64,000 nucleotides of DNA, taken from contig JAUSDY010000028.1 of the NCBI GenBank assembly GCA_030650395.1, positions 1-64,000 on the forward strand, written 5' to 3'. A program made the position numbers and the translations under genes. Source of the DNA: Acidobacteriota bacterium. Its GTDB lineage: Bacteria; Acidobacteriota; Vicinamibacteria; Vicinamibacterales; UBA2999. Below are positions 25,053-34,341 of the stretch, piece after piece. Numbering within the stretch: the first letter of the stretch is position 1; each line of letters begins with the position of its first letter. The notes beneath the pieces were generated by a model. That model ran no database searches and was not told the DNA's origin. It saw nothing but the letters and a program-made list of their open reading frames with translations.

Positions 25053-26813
25053 AACACGTCATTTGCCGATAACCTGCAGCGCAATCACGACCGCCACGCC
25101 CAGGGTCTCCAGGCCCTCTTCGCCGCCGGCGGCGCCATCGAATCGCGCCGCATCACCGTGCGCCACCGCGACGGCCACGAATTCCTGGCGGACTGGGCGA
25201 TCTCGATCGCCAGCCGCGCCGACGGCGACCGCGCGATTGCGATCGCGCGGCCCAGTGCGCAGGCCGGCGAATCAGCGTCGCCTGCGGACGCCGGCGAGGT
25301 GCGCTATCACGAGATCCTGGATCAGATCGAAGACGCCTGCGCGGTCGTCGATCTCAAGGGGCGGTATCGCTTCGTCAACCACGCTTTCTGCCGGTTATTC
25401 GGCCGCTCGCGGGAGGCGCTCATCGGCACGAGCTTCAGCGAGAATTCGAGATCGGACGATCGGATCGCCAAGCTGCGCGGCGTTTACACGCAGGTCTACC
25501 AGACCGGCACGCCGGTGAAAGCGTTCGAGTACCAGCTCACGGTGAACGGCGTCGAGAAGTCGCTCGACCAGTCAGTCTCGGTCGATCGCGACGCGAATGG
25601 ACAGCCGGTCGGCTTCCTGACCATCATCCGAGACACCACCGAGCGCGCACGGGCGCAGCACGAGCTGGCCAGGGCAAAGGAGGCCGCCGAGGAGGCGACC
25701 CGCGCCAAGAGCGATTTCCTGGCCAACATGAGCCACGAGATCCGGACGCCGATGAACGGCATCATCGGCATGACCCTGCTCGCGCTCGACACCGAGCTGA
25801 CGCCGTATCAGGCCGATTGCCTCACCACCGTGCGGACCTCCGCCGAATCACTGCTGACGCTGCTCAACGACATCCTGGATTTCTCGAAGATCGAATCGCG
25901 CATGCTCAAGATGGAAGCCGTGGCGTTCTCGCTGCGCGACGCGGTCGCCGACACGCTCAAGCCGTTCGAGGTGCACGCGCATCAGAAGGGGCTCGAGCTG
26001 CGGCACGACATCGATCCGGATGTGCCGGCCGTGATCATCGGCGACCCGGTTCGCGTCAGGCAGATCATGAACAACCTGATTGGCAACGCGATCAAGTTCA
26101 CCGAGCGCGGCCAGGTCAAGGTGTCGGTGTGCCAGGAGCGGCGCCGCGACGGACGCGTCGTGCTGCATTTTGCGATCGCCGACACCGGCATCGGCATCTC
26201 GGCCGACCATCAGGCCGCCATCTTCGAGGCATTCCGGCAGGCCGACGGATCCACGACGCGCAGGTTCGGCGGCACTGGCCTGGGGCTCGCGATTTCGACG
26301 TCGCTGGTCCACATGATGGGCGGACGCATCTGGGTCGAGAGCGAACCCGATGCGGGCAGCACGTTTCATTTCACCGCGGCGTTCGACCTGGTCGAAGGCA
26401 CCGCGGCGGCCCCGCCGAAAGCCGCGGCGACGGCCGTCCCGCCGGCGCGTCTGATCAAGGTGCTCGTCGCCGAAGACACGGTGATCAATCAGCGCGTCGT
26501 GATGCGGATGCTCACCAAGCACGGCCACACGGTGACGGTGGTCGCCGACGGGCGCGAGGCGCTCGACGCGATCGAGCGCGAGGCCTACGATCTCGTGCTG
26601 ATGGACGTCCAGATGCCGGTCATGGGCGGTTTCGAGGCGACCGCCGCCATTCGCGCGCGCGAGCAGCAGACCGGTGGGCACCTCCGCATCGTCGCGATGA
26701 CCGCGCACGCCATGAACGGCGACCGCGAGCGCTGCCTGGCTGCGGGGATGGACGGCTATCTCTCGAAGCCGCTCGATCCGCAACTGCTGTACGCGATCGC
26801 GGAAGAGGGGTGA
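25044..26813 (+). CDS. Hybrid histidine kinase (PAS-HisKA-HATPase-receiver), N-terminus probably truncated
   Basis: About 589 residues from GTG 25044. The first 70 residues are only the second half of a PAS domain ([15 protein letters not shown]). A complete PAS domain follows, then HisKA with H-box [12 protein letters not shown] (His about 231), and HATPase_c with the N-box [10 protein letters not shown] and G-boxes DTGIGIS and [12 protein letters not shown]-terminal receiver has Asp about 521 (LVLMDVQMP) and SKPL. The phosphorelay would pass from His to its own Asp. Because the frame begins mid-domain inside a repeat remnant, the original 5' end was probably lost. Confidence 0.85.
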   Translation: MTYNTSFADNLQRNHDRHAQGLQALFAAGGAIESRRITVRHRDGHEFLADWAISIASRADGDRAIAIARPSAQAGESASPADAGEVRYHEILDQIEDACAVVDLKGRYRFVNHAFCRLFGRSREALIGTSFSENSRSDDRIAKLRGVYTQVYQTGTPVKAFEYQLTVNGVEKSLDQSVSVDRDANGQPVGFLTIIRDTTERARAQHELARAKEAAEEATRAKSDFLANMSHEIRTPMNGIIGMTLLALDTELTPYQADCLTTVRTSAESLLTLLNDILDFSKIESRMLKMEAVAFSLRDAVADTLKPFEVHAHQKGLELRHDIDPDVPAVIIGDPVRVRQIMNNLIGNAIKFTERGQVKVSVCQERRRDGRVVLHFAIADTGIGISADHQAAIFEAFRQADGSTTRRFGGTGLGLAISTSLVHMMGGRIWVESEPDAGSTFHFTAAFDLVEGTAAAPPKAAATAVPPARLIKVLVAEDTVINQRVVMRMLTKHGHTVTVVADGREALDAIEREAYDLVLMDVQMPVMGGFEATAAIRAREQQTGGHLRIVAMTAHAMNGDRERCLAAGMDGYLSKPLDPQLLYAIAEEG

Positions 26814-26814
26814 C

Positions 26815-26836
26815 CGACAAACCTAAAGGTTTGTCG
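26815..26836. terminator. Perfect 10-bp hairpin after the histidine kinase
   Basis: CGACAAACCT and AGGTTTGTCG pair around a 2-nt loop immediately after the kinase stop. A second hairpin, GGGCGAC...GTCGCCC (26913-26933), follows about 75 bp later. Neither has a strong T-run, so termination is plausible but not certain; they may equally be REP-like palindromes. Confidence 0.5.
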
Positions 26837-27040
26837 CCACGGCTCGGGGGCGGCTCGGGGGCAGGGCTGGAAATCGCTTGCCCAGAACGGCGCGCACGTG
26901 CACACTAAGCGCGGGCGACGAATTTTGTCGCCCAGTCTGGACATAAAACTGCAATCGACCGTGTAGGACCCTGGTTTAGGCCGGTTTCTCTCAATACCGG
27001 TACGGCACGTGTGTTGCTCTTACGATGAACGGAGGGGTGT

Positions 27041-27532
27041 ATGGAGCCGCTTCGGGAATTGCTTGCGAGCGATCACCAGCAGACGCTCGAGTTCTTCGTC
27101 GTCGGGCTACAGGAACTTTGCGACGCGGACGTCGACCGGCAAGAGCTGCTTTACAACGCCAGCGTACTGGCGCATCACGCGCAAGTCTCGACGCAGTCGG
27201 CCGCCGACATGCCGACCCCCGCCAGTCTCAGTGAAGTCTTCGACGCGTTCGTGCTCGACACCAGCCTGGTCCACGACAGCACGATGATGGAAGCCGCCGG
27301 CGCACAGTGCCTGCTGCTGGCCGGGTTCTTTGAAGATCAAATGCGCGTGCGCCACCGGATCGAATGGTATGCAAAACTCGGCGCCGGCTTTTACCATCGC
27401 GCCGCGGCGCACGAACGATCCTCGAAGAAGGCGCGCCTGCTTGATGCCATCGCGCGGCGTTTCGAGCCGTGGCGCCAGCGTCACTCGCAATTGAGCCGCG
27501 AGTTGCGCGATCAGCCGTACTTAATCATGTAG
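27041..27532 (+). CDS. Helical protein of unknown function
   Basis: 163 residues from ATG 27041, preceded by an AT-richer leader with GGAGGGGT about 8 bp upstream. The protein is almost entirely predicted helix, without signal peptide or membrane segments. It has scattered His/Glu pairs (FFVVGLQELCDAD, LAHHAQVS, RIEWYAKLG, FYHRAAAHERSSKK), and a two-helix repeat is possible. I do not recognise the family. Confidence 0.55.
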   Translation: MEPLRELLASDHQQTLEFFVVGLQELCDADVDRQELLYNASVLAHHAQVSTQSAADMPTPASLSEVFDAFVLDTSLVHDSTMMEAAGAQCLLLAGFFEDQMRVRHRIEWYAKLGAGFYHRAAAHERSSKKARLLDAIARRFEPWRQRHSQLSRELRDQPYLIM

Positions 27533-28187
27533 CCGCCTGCCCTGAGCGAGTCCGTCGACGCGCCGGGCGCGTTCGGCGGACGAGTCGAAGGGCCCGCGAA
27601 GCACGAACTCGGTCCAGCAGCTCTCGCTCAAGAGGAAGCCGTCTTCCATGACGCGGACCTCGAGCGTGCCGCCTGGCAGCGGCGGCTTCAGGCTGAGCGC
27701 GACCCGCCACAAGTCCTTGGCGAGTCCCGTGTTCCGGCCGATCTCGACGGCGTCGAAATAACCCGGCGGAAGGTCACCGCCGCGGCTGAACCACAGCACC
27801 GCCTTGCGTCGCGCGGGAATGCGTTTGAGCTGTTCAACGACACCGAGCAGCACCTTGAAGCTCTGGCGCCCGTTCTCGCCGACACCAAATGTTTCAATCG
27901 CCGACTCGAGTTCGGCCAGGCTCGCGGCTGCCGAAGCCGCCGACGGCGCCGACGGCGCTGAAACCGCTGCCGCCCCAGGCTGCTCGTGTCCAAGATTCCG
28001 CTCGCGACGGCCGGTCATCGGCCGTCAGGTTGAGGACGGGCGCGCCGTTCGCGCTGGTAGCGACGACGTCAATCGTGACCAGGTCCACGCCCGAGCGAAA
28101 GGTGGTTTGAGGGGGCGGCGGCTGCTGCGCGAGGGCCGTGGCCACAGCCGCGACCAGACCGACGCCAACGACGGCTCCTCTGATCAT
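27521..28187 (-). pseudogene. VWFA-related acidobacterial protein with internal deletion
   Basis: From ATG 28187: signal peptide, then FRSGVDLVTIDVVATSANGAPVLNLTADD, the diagnostic N-terminus of the VWFA-related acidobacterial domain. After NLTADD (about 28020) the frame changes, and the sequence jumps to the late part of the domain (LLGVVEQLKRIPARRKAVLWFSRGGD) and a C-terminal sandwich. The Asp/Ser metal-site (MIDAS) region is missing. The tail from about 27593 is the inserted GAGTCGAAGGGC repeat. It is therefore a shrunken gene copy. Confidence 0.6.
27539..27593. repeat. Palindromic repeat GCCCTGAGCGAG...GTCGAAGGGC, copy 1
   Basis: About 55 bp with ends GCCCTGAGCGAG and CGAGTCGAAGGGC and a GC-rich centre, matching the element at 39774-39829 in the opposite orientation. 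Dispersed elements of this type are widespread in high-GC bacteria. Here it supplies the last codons of the VWFA-related remnant. Confidence 0.65.
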
Positions 28188-28256
28188 GGCTCAATGTTAC
28201 GCCACGCCGGGCCGGCGGGCCCGCCTGCAACCTTTGGACGCGGTGGCACGTCTGTA

Positions 28257-28300
28257 GGTAGTAGACAGTCTCCTACCATGGTAGTAGATTGTCTATTACC
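28257..28300 (+). promoter_or_regulatory. Two PadR-type operators directly before padR
   Basis: GGTAGTAGACAGTCTCCTACC (21 bp, 28257-28277) and GGTAGTAGATTGTCTATTACC (21 bp, 28280-28300) share the first nine bases GGTAGTAGA and an inverted TACC end. The second ends exactly where the ATG of padR begins. There is no ribosome site between, so the mRNA may be leaderless. Confidence 0.7.
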
Positions 28301-28654
28301 ATGGCGACGAAAGCCCGTTACCAGAACCGCATCGAGCTCCTCCAGGGCACGCTCGACATGCTGATCCTGCGCACGCTGAGGTGGGGGCCCCAGCACGGCC
28401 ACGGCATCGGCGTGGCGATCGCCGCGAGCTCCGACGATGCGCTGCAGGTCGATTCGGGGTCGCTCTATCCAGCCCTCCATCGTCTGGCCCGGCAGGGCTG
28501 GATCGACTTCGAGTGGAAGCTCAGCGAGAACAAGCAGCGCGCGAAGTATTACCGCCTGACGCCGGCGGGCCGGAAGCAACTCGCGGTCGAGCGGTCGAAG
28601 TGGCGACGGCTGGTCTCTGTGATTGGCCGCGTGATGGATCCGTCGGAGGGCTAG
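28301..28654 (+). CDS. PadR-family transcriptional repressor
   Basis: 117 residues. Winged-helix signature of PadR: LLQGTLDMLILRTL, HGIGVAIA, VDSGSLYPALHRLARQGWI and YYRLTPAGRKQL. This small subgroup is regularly found before ADOP permease genes in Acidobacteriota. ATG 28301 abuts the operator; a TTG at 28289 lies inside the operator and is less likely. It should repress itself and the following permease; its ligand is unknown. Confidence 0.92.
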   Translation: MATKARYQNRIELLQGTLDMLILRTLRWGPQHGHGIGVAIAASSDDALQVDSGSLYPALHRLARQGWIDFEWKLSENKQRAKYYRLTPAGRKQLAVERSKWRRLVSVIGRVMDPSEG

Positions 28655-28677
28655 CGATATCGAACGATGACGAGGAT

Positions 28678-31248
28678 TTGAAAGACGAGATTGCGTTCCA
28701 CCTCCAGGCCGAAACCGAGCGGCGCATCGATCGTGGCGAGTCTCCCGAAGAAGCGCGTGCCCATGCGCTTCGCGATTTCGGCAATGTCCCCCTGGTCGAA
28801 GAAGTGACGCGCGGCATGTGGGCCACGGCCGCGCGCGAGCGGCTCATCCGCGACTTCCGCTTCGCCGTTCGCACTCTCACGCGCGACGCTTCATTCTCGC
28901 TCGTCGCCATCGTCACGCTCGCGCTCAGCATCGGCGCAACCGTAGCGGTGTTCGCGATCGTCAACTCGATCCTGCTCCAGCCGCTGCCCTTTCCCGAGCC
29001 TGATTCGCTCGTGATGGTGTTCGAACGCGCGCCGAACGGTAATGCCAAGAACCTCGTCAACGCCCAGAACTACGTTGCGTGGCGGTCGCGCAGCCGGGCC
29101 TTCGAGTCGATCGGCGCGATCAGCCGCATTCCGATGAACATCACCGGGCTCGGTCCCGCCGACCAGGTCGATGGCGTACAAGTGACGGCGGAGTTCTTCC
29201 AGGCGGTGGCGGTGCCGCCGTTGATCGGCCGGCTGATTCGCAGCGGCGAGGATGTCGAGGGCGCGCCGCGCACGGTCGTGCTCGGGCACTCGTTCTGGCA
29301 GCAACGCTTCAGCGGATCATCGGAGGTGCTGGGGCGGATGCTCGTCGTCAACGGCAGCCCCTTCGAGATCGTCGGCGTCATGCCGCCGGGGTTTGTGTTC
29401 CCGGGCGTCTTCGCGGAGCTTTTCATTCCGTACCGGCTCAATCCCGCCAACCTGCCGGGCGGCCGCAATCTCATCACTGTCGCGCGAATCAAACGAAATG
29501 TGTCGATGCATGCCGCGCGGGCGGACATGGATGCCATTGCCGCCGCCACCGCTGCCGAAGACCCAGTGATGAACGTCGGCTTCGGCGCCTCGGTCATCCC
29601 GCTGGTGGAGCAGGCGGTCGGCGACACGCGCCGCATCCTCTGGGTGCTGTTCGGGTCGGTGGCGTGCCTCTTGGTGCTGGCCTGCGCCAACATCGCCAAC
29701 CTGCTGTTGATGCGCGCCAGCACCCGAACGCCGGAGATGGCGGTGCGCATGGCCCTCGGCGCCGGGCGCTGGGGCCTCGTCCACCAGCTCGTGGTGGAGA
29801 GCCTCGTCCTCACGATGTCCGCCGGCGCATTGGGACTCGCGCTGGCGTGGGCCGTGGTGCCGCTGGTGCCGGCGATGTTTCCCCCGACGTTCCCATTGCC
29901 GCGCGGACACGAGCTCGGCATCGACGGCGTCGTCGTCGCCTTTACACTTGCGGTTTCCGCGCTCGTGGGCATCATCTTCGGCGTCGTCCCCGCGATCCAC
30001 ACCAACCAGATGAATCTGTCCGATCCGATTCGCAGTTCGGGGCGATCGGTGGCGGGCGCGAACACGCGCGTCCGCCGCGGCTTGGTCGTCGTCGAGATGG
30101 CCCTGGCGCTGGTCCTGGTGATCGGAGCCGGACTCATGAGCCAGAGCCTGATGCAGCTCTATCGCGTCAAGCCCGGATTCGACACCGATCGGGTCCTGTC
30201 CATGCGGATGCTGTTACTACCGTCGAAGTACCGTGAGCTGCCCAAGCGCGTCGCGTTTCTCCGCAACGTGATCGACGAGGTCCGCTCGACGCCGGGCGTG
30301 GCGAGCGCGTCGTCGGTTCACTTCCTGCCGCTCAGCGGCGCCGAATCATCGACGTGGTACTACCGCAGCGATCAGCCGGAGCCGCCGAAGGACGACCCGA
30401 AACACGGCGGCACCGTCTCGGTGATCACGGACGGCTATTTCAGGACGATGGGCATCCCGCTGCTGCAGGGGCGCGACTTCGACGAGCGCGAACGGATCGA
30501 CGGCCCGCGCGCAGCGATCGTGAACCAGACGCTCGCGAGAGAGTGGTATCCGGAAGGGTCGCCGGTCGGGAAGCTCCTGAGCGTGTCGTGGAGCACGGCC
30601 AATCCTCTTCCGTACGAGATCGTCGGCGTCGTCGCCGACGTCCGCTCGAGCACAATCGACGTGCCGACGGTGCCGGGGATCTACATTGCAGAGACACAGG
30701 AGCCGAGCTCGATCGCGACGCTGGTTGTCCGCTCCGAGGCGTCGCCCGGGCAACTGGCATCGGCGGTGAGAGCCGCGATCGCCCGCGTCGATCCCGATCA
30801 GGGCGTGTCGCAGGTCCGCACGCTCGACGTGCTGATGGCGAGCACGACGGCGCGGCCGCAGATCCAGGCAATGGTGTTCGGCCTGTTCGGGGTCCTGGCA
30901 CTGGTCATCGCATCGGTCGGACTCTACGGCGTGATGGCGTACGCGGTCGAACAACGCAGGCGCGAGATGGGTGTCCGGCTCGCGCTCGGCGCCGCACCCG
31001 CGGCGCTATTGCGGCTGGTGGTGAAAGAAGGGCTCGTGCTCGCCGGCATCGGACTGATCGCCGGCGTGCTGCTCGCCGCCGGCGTAAGCCAGACGCTGGC
31101 GGGGCTGCTCTACGAAACGCGGCCGACCGATCCGCGCATCTTTGCCGGTGTGGCGGCCGTGCTGCTCGCGGTGGCGGCGCTCGCCACGTTGATACCGGCG
31201 CGCCGCGCCACGCAAGTCGACCCGGCATTGGTGCTGCGCGACCAGTAA
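28678..31248 (+). CDS. ADOP-type MacB-like ABC permease
   Basis: About 856 residues. Begins with the ADOP N-terminal segment (DEIAFHLQAETERRIDRGESPEEARAHALRDFG), then a MacB periplasmic core and FtsX helices, and a second core/FtsX copy ending RRATQVDPALVLRDQ. These permeases export unknown substrates, or act in mechanotransmission, with a separate ATPase not encoded here. Start codon is uncertain: GGAGGG lies 6 bp before an ATA at 28657, and the first standard codon in frame is TTG 28678. Translation is probably coupled to padR, whose stop is at 28652-28654. Confidence 0.9.
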   Translation: MKDEIAFHLQAETERRIDRGESPEEARAHALRDFGNVPLVEEVTRGMWATAARERLIRDFRFAVRTLTRDASFSLVAIVTLALSIGATVAVFAIVNSILLQPLPFPEPDSLVMVFERAPNGNAKNLVNAQNYVAWRSRSRAFESIGAISRIPMNITGLGPADQVDGVQVTAEFFQAVAVPPLIGRLIRSGEDVEGAPRTVVLGHSFWQQRFSGSSEVLGRMLVVNGSPFEIVGVMPPGFVFPGVFAELFIPYRLNPANLPGGRNLITVARIKRNVSMHAARADMDAIAAATAAEDPVMNVGFGASVIPLVEQAVGDTRRILWVLFGSVACLLVLACANIANLLLMRASTRTPEMAVRMALGAGRWGLVHQLVVESLVLTMSAGALGLALAWAVVPLVPAMFPPTFPLPRGHELGIDGVVVAFTLAVSALVGIIFGVVPAIHTNQMNLSDPIRSSGRSVAGANTRVRRGLVVVEMALALVLVIGAGLMSQSLMQLYRVKPGFDTDRVLSMRMLLLPSKYRELPKRVAFLRNVIDEVRSTPGVASASSVHFLPLSGAESSTWYYRSDQPEPPKDDPKHGGTVSVITDGYFRTMGIPLLQGRDFDERERIDGPRAAIVNQTLAREWYPEGSPVGKLLSVSWSTANPLPYEIVGVVADVRSSTIDVPTVPGIYIAETQEPSSIATLVVRSEASPGQLASAVRAAIARVDPDQGVSQVRTLDVLMASTTARPQIQAMVFGLFGVLALVIASVGLYGVMAYAVEQRRREMGVRLALGAAPAALLRLVVKEGLVLAGIGLIAGVLLAAGVSQTLAGLLYETRPTDPRIFAGVAAVLLAVAALATLIPARRATQVDPALVLRDQ

Positions 31249-31335
31249 TCGCAGCAAGCTGTAGTAGGCGAGCGAGCGGGCGCTCTTCGCGCCCGCCCGC
31301 GTCAGCCACACTCTTCACGCACGCTGCTTCGACGT

Positions 31336-32646
31336 TCAGACGCGAGGGAGGCGCAGTCGCAGGTTGCTCTGGATCTGCTCACGCCACGCGTCGGTCACAC
31401 CCGCCTGGCCGGCATAGTCGGGCCACTTGGCCACAGCAGTCACCACCTCTTCAACGATGGCCTCGGCGCGCCCGCGCTTCATGACGGCACTCCTGCCGCA
31501 CTCGCGGAAATCCGCCAGCGTGAATCCGTCCCGCTTGCCGTTCATCGTCATCTGGTGGGCCGCGGTCCAGGCGCCGGTGGGGTTGTAGCTGTAGGTGACG
31601 TCGAACGCCGGCGACAGCGACCATCGGCCGGCCTTGTCCATCAGGAACGCGACGTTCTTGACGTGGTCGTCGTGGTTGCGGGCGATGATGTTGAACGCCA
31701 TGCGCCGGAACTGCTGTTCGATCGCGTCCATGGGAAGTGCAAGCTGGCGGAGGATCAGCAGAGCCTGCTCGTAGGCGTAGGCGCCGGGACTGTTGAAGTC
31801 GAAATGCGCGAGCGCGCCCAGCGACTGCGCGTGCAGCTTCTCGCCGGCATCCAGGCGATCGAATCGTCGCGTCATGAAGTGCCGCCGGCCGTTCTCCTCG
31901 AGCAACCGGCATTCGGTCATCGTCACGCCTGCAGCCTTCGCCATCACGGAGTAGGCGTACTCGATGGCGCAAAAACCCTGCGGGTCGTCGAACTCCTTGT
32001 CCTTGTTGCCTTCGACACCGTCGAACTTGAGCAGCCAGTAGTCGAACCCGTCTCCAGCAGGGATCTGCCCCGAGCGCACTTCGTTGGTGTCGCGATTCCA
32101 CGCGATCACCGCCTTCGCGCGCGCCCCCCCTGCAGAGGTCCCGACCTTCAGGATTTCCTTCAAGGCGCGTGTCTTCTCTGGACCGGCGAAATGGCCTTTC
32201 AGATCCGCGCGCTGACCGAGCACCTCGGACGCCAGTTGCACGAGGGCGCCCACGTCGATCGTCTGCGCTCGCCGCGATCGCGGTCCGATGCTGGGCCTGA
32301 ACTCCAACGCACCCATGCCGCGTTCGCCGATGTAGCAGAGGCGTTCCACCGCGTTGAAGGTGTCGGCCGTCCGGCCCTTTGTGGCCAGCCATGCGTCGAT
32401 CAACGCGTTGCCGAACTTGTCGGGGAGCGAATCAGCCAACAAGCCAGGAAGGCCGTGAAACGTGTTCCTCGGAAGGCCGGGGAAAACATACACGCGGTTG
32501 CTGAGCGGCATCGTGATCGGTGAAACTTCGATGCCGCTCGTGACGAAGGCGGGGTGGTACTGAAAGGCGACGATGCCGGTCCCTTCATCCAGTGAGGCCG
32601 CGCCGATGGTCCGCCCCCAGAGCCTCACCTCCGCCAGCGTAATCAC
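31336..32646 (-). CDS. hipA: HipA-family Ser/Thr kinase toxin
   Basis: 436 residues from GTG 32646, which overlaps the hipB stop (GTGA). N-terminal HipA domain (AEVRLWGRTIGAASLDEG, YVFPGLPRNTFHGLPGLLADSLPD), Ser/Gly-rich autophosphorylation loop GTSAGGARAKAV, catalytic RNHDDHVKN and metal-binding AFDVTYSYN. HipA kinases phosphorylate tRNA synthetases in characterised cases and halt translation. The frame continues upstream into hipB but without homology. It is convergent with the ADOP permease. Confidence 0.93.
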   Translation of the reverse strand: MITLAEVRLWGRTIGAASLDEGTGIVAFQYHPAFVTSGIEVSPITMPLSNRVYVFPGLPRNTFHGLPGLLADSLPDKFGNALIDAWLATKGRTADTFNAVERLCYIGERGMGALEFRPSIGPRSRRAQTIDVGALVQLASEVLGQRADLKGHFAGPEKTRALKEILKVGTSAGGARAKAVIAWNRDTNEVRSGQIPAGDGFDYWLLKFDGVEGNKDKEFDDPQGFCAIEYAYSVMAKAAGVTMTECRLLEENGRRHFMTRRFDRLDAGEKLHAQSLGALAHFDFNSPGAYAYEQALLILRQLALPMDAIEQQFRRMAFNIIARNHDDHVKNVAFLMDKAGRWSLSPAFDVTYSYNPTGAWTAAHQMTMNGKRDGFTLADFRECGRSAVMKRGRAEAIVEEVVTAVAKWPDYAGQAGVTDAWREQIQSNLRLRLPRV

Positions 32647-32996
32647 GCGCGATCGTCCCAGTGCCACTTCGACGGGGATCCACCGGGCGCTGTGGTGGAC
32701 GTCGCGCGACGACGGATCTTGCCGCGCAACTTCAATTGAGCGATGGGGCTGTCCACGGGTTCGGGAAGCAAGGCTTCGAATCGATCGAGGATGCCGAGAA
32801 CCCTGCACACGCGAACAAAAACGGAGAGGTGGGTGGCCACCGCACCCGACTCCAGGCGCTCGACCGTTCGCTTGGACACGCCGGCTTGTTCGGCGAGGCC
32901 GGCCTGAGTGAGATTGTGGTCGAGTCGGGCCCTTGCGAGCCGGCCGACCAGTTCGTGAAGGACGGCCTCATCCGTGAGCTGAGATGATATTTGCAT
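32643..32996 (-). CDS. hipB: HipB-like HTH antitoxin
   Basis: 117 residues from ATG 32996. Cro/C1-type helix-turn-helix in the first 75 residues (ARLDHNLTQAGLAEQAGVSKRTVERLESG), then an unstructured basic tail, which in HipB proteins contacts HipA. It overlaps hipA by four bases. The DNA upstream is strikingly AT-rich with GACGAATT repeats, a candidate operator array. Confidence 0.9.
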   Translation of the reverse strand: MQISSQLTDEAVLHELVGRLARARLDHNLTQAGLAEQAGVSKRTVERLESGAVATHLSVFVRVCRVLGILDRFEALLPEPVDSPIAQLKLRGKIRRRATSTTAPGGSPSKWHWDDRA

Positions 32997-33030
32997 AAGT
33001 CGTCACAAAAGTATCTTATACCTATAAAAG

Positions 33031-33160
33031 TTAGTATATTCGACTTTTATGACGAATTCAATACTACATAATTAATTAGTCTCTAGAGACGAATTAAAGA
33101 CAATATTACATATATTTAGTCGTTTTAGACGAATTCAAACACTCATACAGAATACGAATT
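33031..33160 (-). promoter_or_regulatory. AT-rich iteron-like array upstream of hipBA
   Basis: GACGAATT occurs at 33051-33058, 33088-33095 and 33128-33135 (37 and 40 bp apart), each about 10-20 bp after a TAGT; ACGAATTC follows again at about 33154. Two units include a TCG...TTTTA...GACGA palindrome. The stretch is far more AT-rich than its surroundings. It lies between hipB and the divergent aldolase-like gene and may hold their promoters and HipB sites. Confidence 0.5.
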
Positions 33161-33236
33161 CGGTCCTGATGCAGGCAGGTCATGGGTACCAGCCTATAAT
33201 CGGAACGGAATTATTTCCGCAGTTTCAGGAGGCAAT

Positions 33237-34271
33237 ATGCACGGACGTTTTGTTCTGGTCCTGGCCGCGATCGTCGCGGCCGGCAGCGTCGCTACCGGGC
33301 AGGGGCCACGGCGGTTGAACCCGATGATCGAGCTGCTGTCGCAGAAGAAGCCGGTGTTCGGCCTCTATGCGCCCAGTAACCCCCGCACCCGAACCGGCGC
33401 GGCAGGGACGTTGCCGGGTGGCGCTGCGAGGACGCCGCCCTACGTGCCGCCGGCCAGCACCGCCACACCGCCGTCGCCGCCGAAAACGGCCGCGCAATTG
33501 GCCCAGGAAGCACTGGCCAACACCTCCACCGATTACATCTTCGACGGCACGATGGAAGGCGGCATGGACCGCGCGCTGCCGGCGTACACGGAATTCGTGA
33601 AGGGCATGGCGGCGAGCGGATCCTTCCACAAGTCGCCGGCCGGGCAGCTGACCCACCCGCTGGTCGTCAAGATGCACGAGATCGCGCCGGATCCGAAAGC
33701 CGCCGTCGCCAGCATCAGCAAGCAGCTCAATCTCGGCGTCAGCGGCATCATGTTCGTCAGCGTGGAAAGCGCGGAAGAAGCCAAGGCCGGGATTGCCGCG
33801 ATGCGCTTCAAGTCGAAGGGCGGCACGCGCCCGGACGATGTCGGCCAGGCGCCGAAGCTGTGGGGCGTGAGCGAGAAGGAGTACCGCGAGAAGGCCGATC
33901 TGTGGCCGCTCAATCCAAACGGCGAGCTGATCAACTGGACGATCATCGAGAGCAAGGAAGGCCTTGCCCACATCCGCGAAATCGCGGCGGTGCCTGGCGT
34001 CGGCGTGCTGTGGCCCGGCGCGGGCACGCTACGCGGCGTGTTCTCGACGACGAATCCGGATGGCACGCGCAAGCTCGATGAAGCGGCCTGGGAAGCCGCG
34101 ATTCAGCAGGTGCTGTCGGCGTGCAAGGAGTTCAAGGTCGCTTGCGGGTATCCGGCGAGCCCGGCAGACATCGAGATGCGGATGAAACAGGGCTTCAGCG
34201 TGTTCGTGATGAACTGGGGCGATCAAGGCTTTAAGGCAATTGAGATCGGTCGAAAAGCCGCAGGGCGCTAG
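33237..34271 (+). CDS. Exported HpcH/HpaI aldolase-like protein
   Basis: 344 residues with a Sec signal peptide (VLVLAAIVAAGSVATG) and a CAGGAGG site 5-10 bp before ATG 33237. After a Pro/Ala-rich insert, the TIM-barrel features of the HpcH/HpaI (citrate-lyase beta-like) family appear: TDYIFDGTMEGG, LVVKMHEIAPDP, GVSGIMFVSVESAEEAKAGI and an end block FVMNWGDQGFKAIEIGR. Classical members are cytosolic metal-dependent class II aldolases; the signal peptide is unusual, and whether the metal ligands survive is unclear. A shorter paralogue is encoded at 43069-43947. Confidence 0.82.
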   Translation: MHGRFVLVLAAIVAAGSVATGQGPRRLNPMIELLSQKKPVFGLYAPSNPRTRTGAAGTLPGGAARTPPYVPPASTATPPSPPKTAAQLAQEALANTSTDYIFDGTMEGGMDRALPAYTEFVKGMAASGSFHKSPAGQLTHPLVVKMHEIAPDPKAAVASISKQLNLGVSGIMFVSVESAEEAKAGIAAMRFKSKGGTRPDDVGQAPKLWGVSEKEYREKADLWPLNPNGELINWTIIESKEGLAHIREIAAVPGVGVLWPGAGTLRGVFSTTNPDGTRKLDEAAWEAAIQQVLSACKEFKVACGYPASPADIEMRMKQGFSVFVMNWGDQGFKAIEIGRKAAGR

Positions 34272-34275
34272 AGAA

Positions 34276-34341
34276 ATAACGAATTACCAATAACCAATAA
34301 CGAAAGGAGTTTTGTTATTCCTAATTCGTTATTGGTTATTT
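34276..34341. repeat. Snap-back hairpin of CAATAAC/AATAACGAATTA words
   Basis: GAAATAACGAATTACCAATAACCAATAACG on the left is answered by the inverted CGTTATTGGTTATTTC on the right with a short AAGGAGTTTTG loop. It lies between two converging genes and ends at the TAG of the ankyrin gene, so it could serve as a bidirectional terminator. Confidence 0.7.

Noticed and set aside
26913-26933. Insertion-sequence terminal repeat
   Set aside because: A single short palindrome with no partner, transposase or target duplication; treated as a hairpin only.
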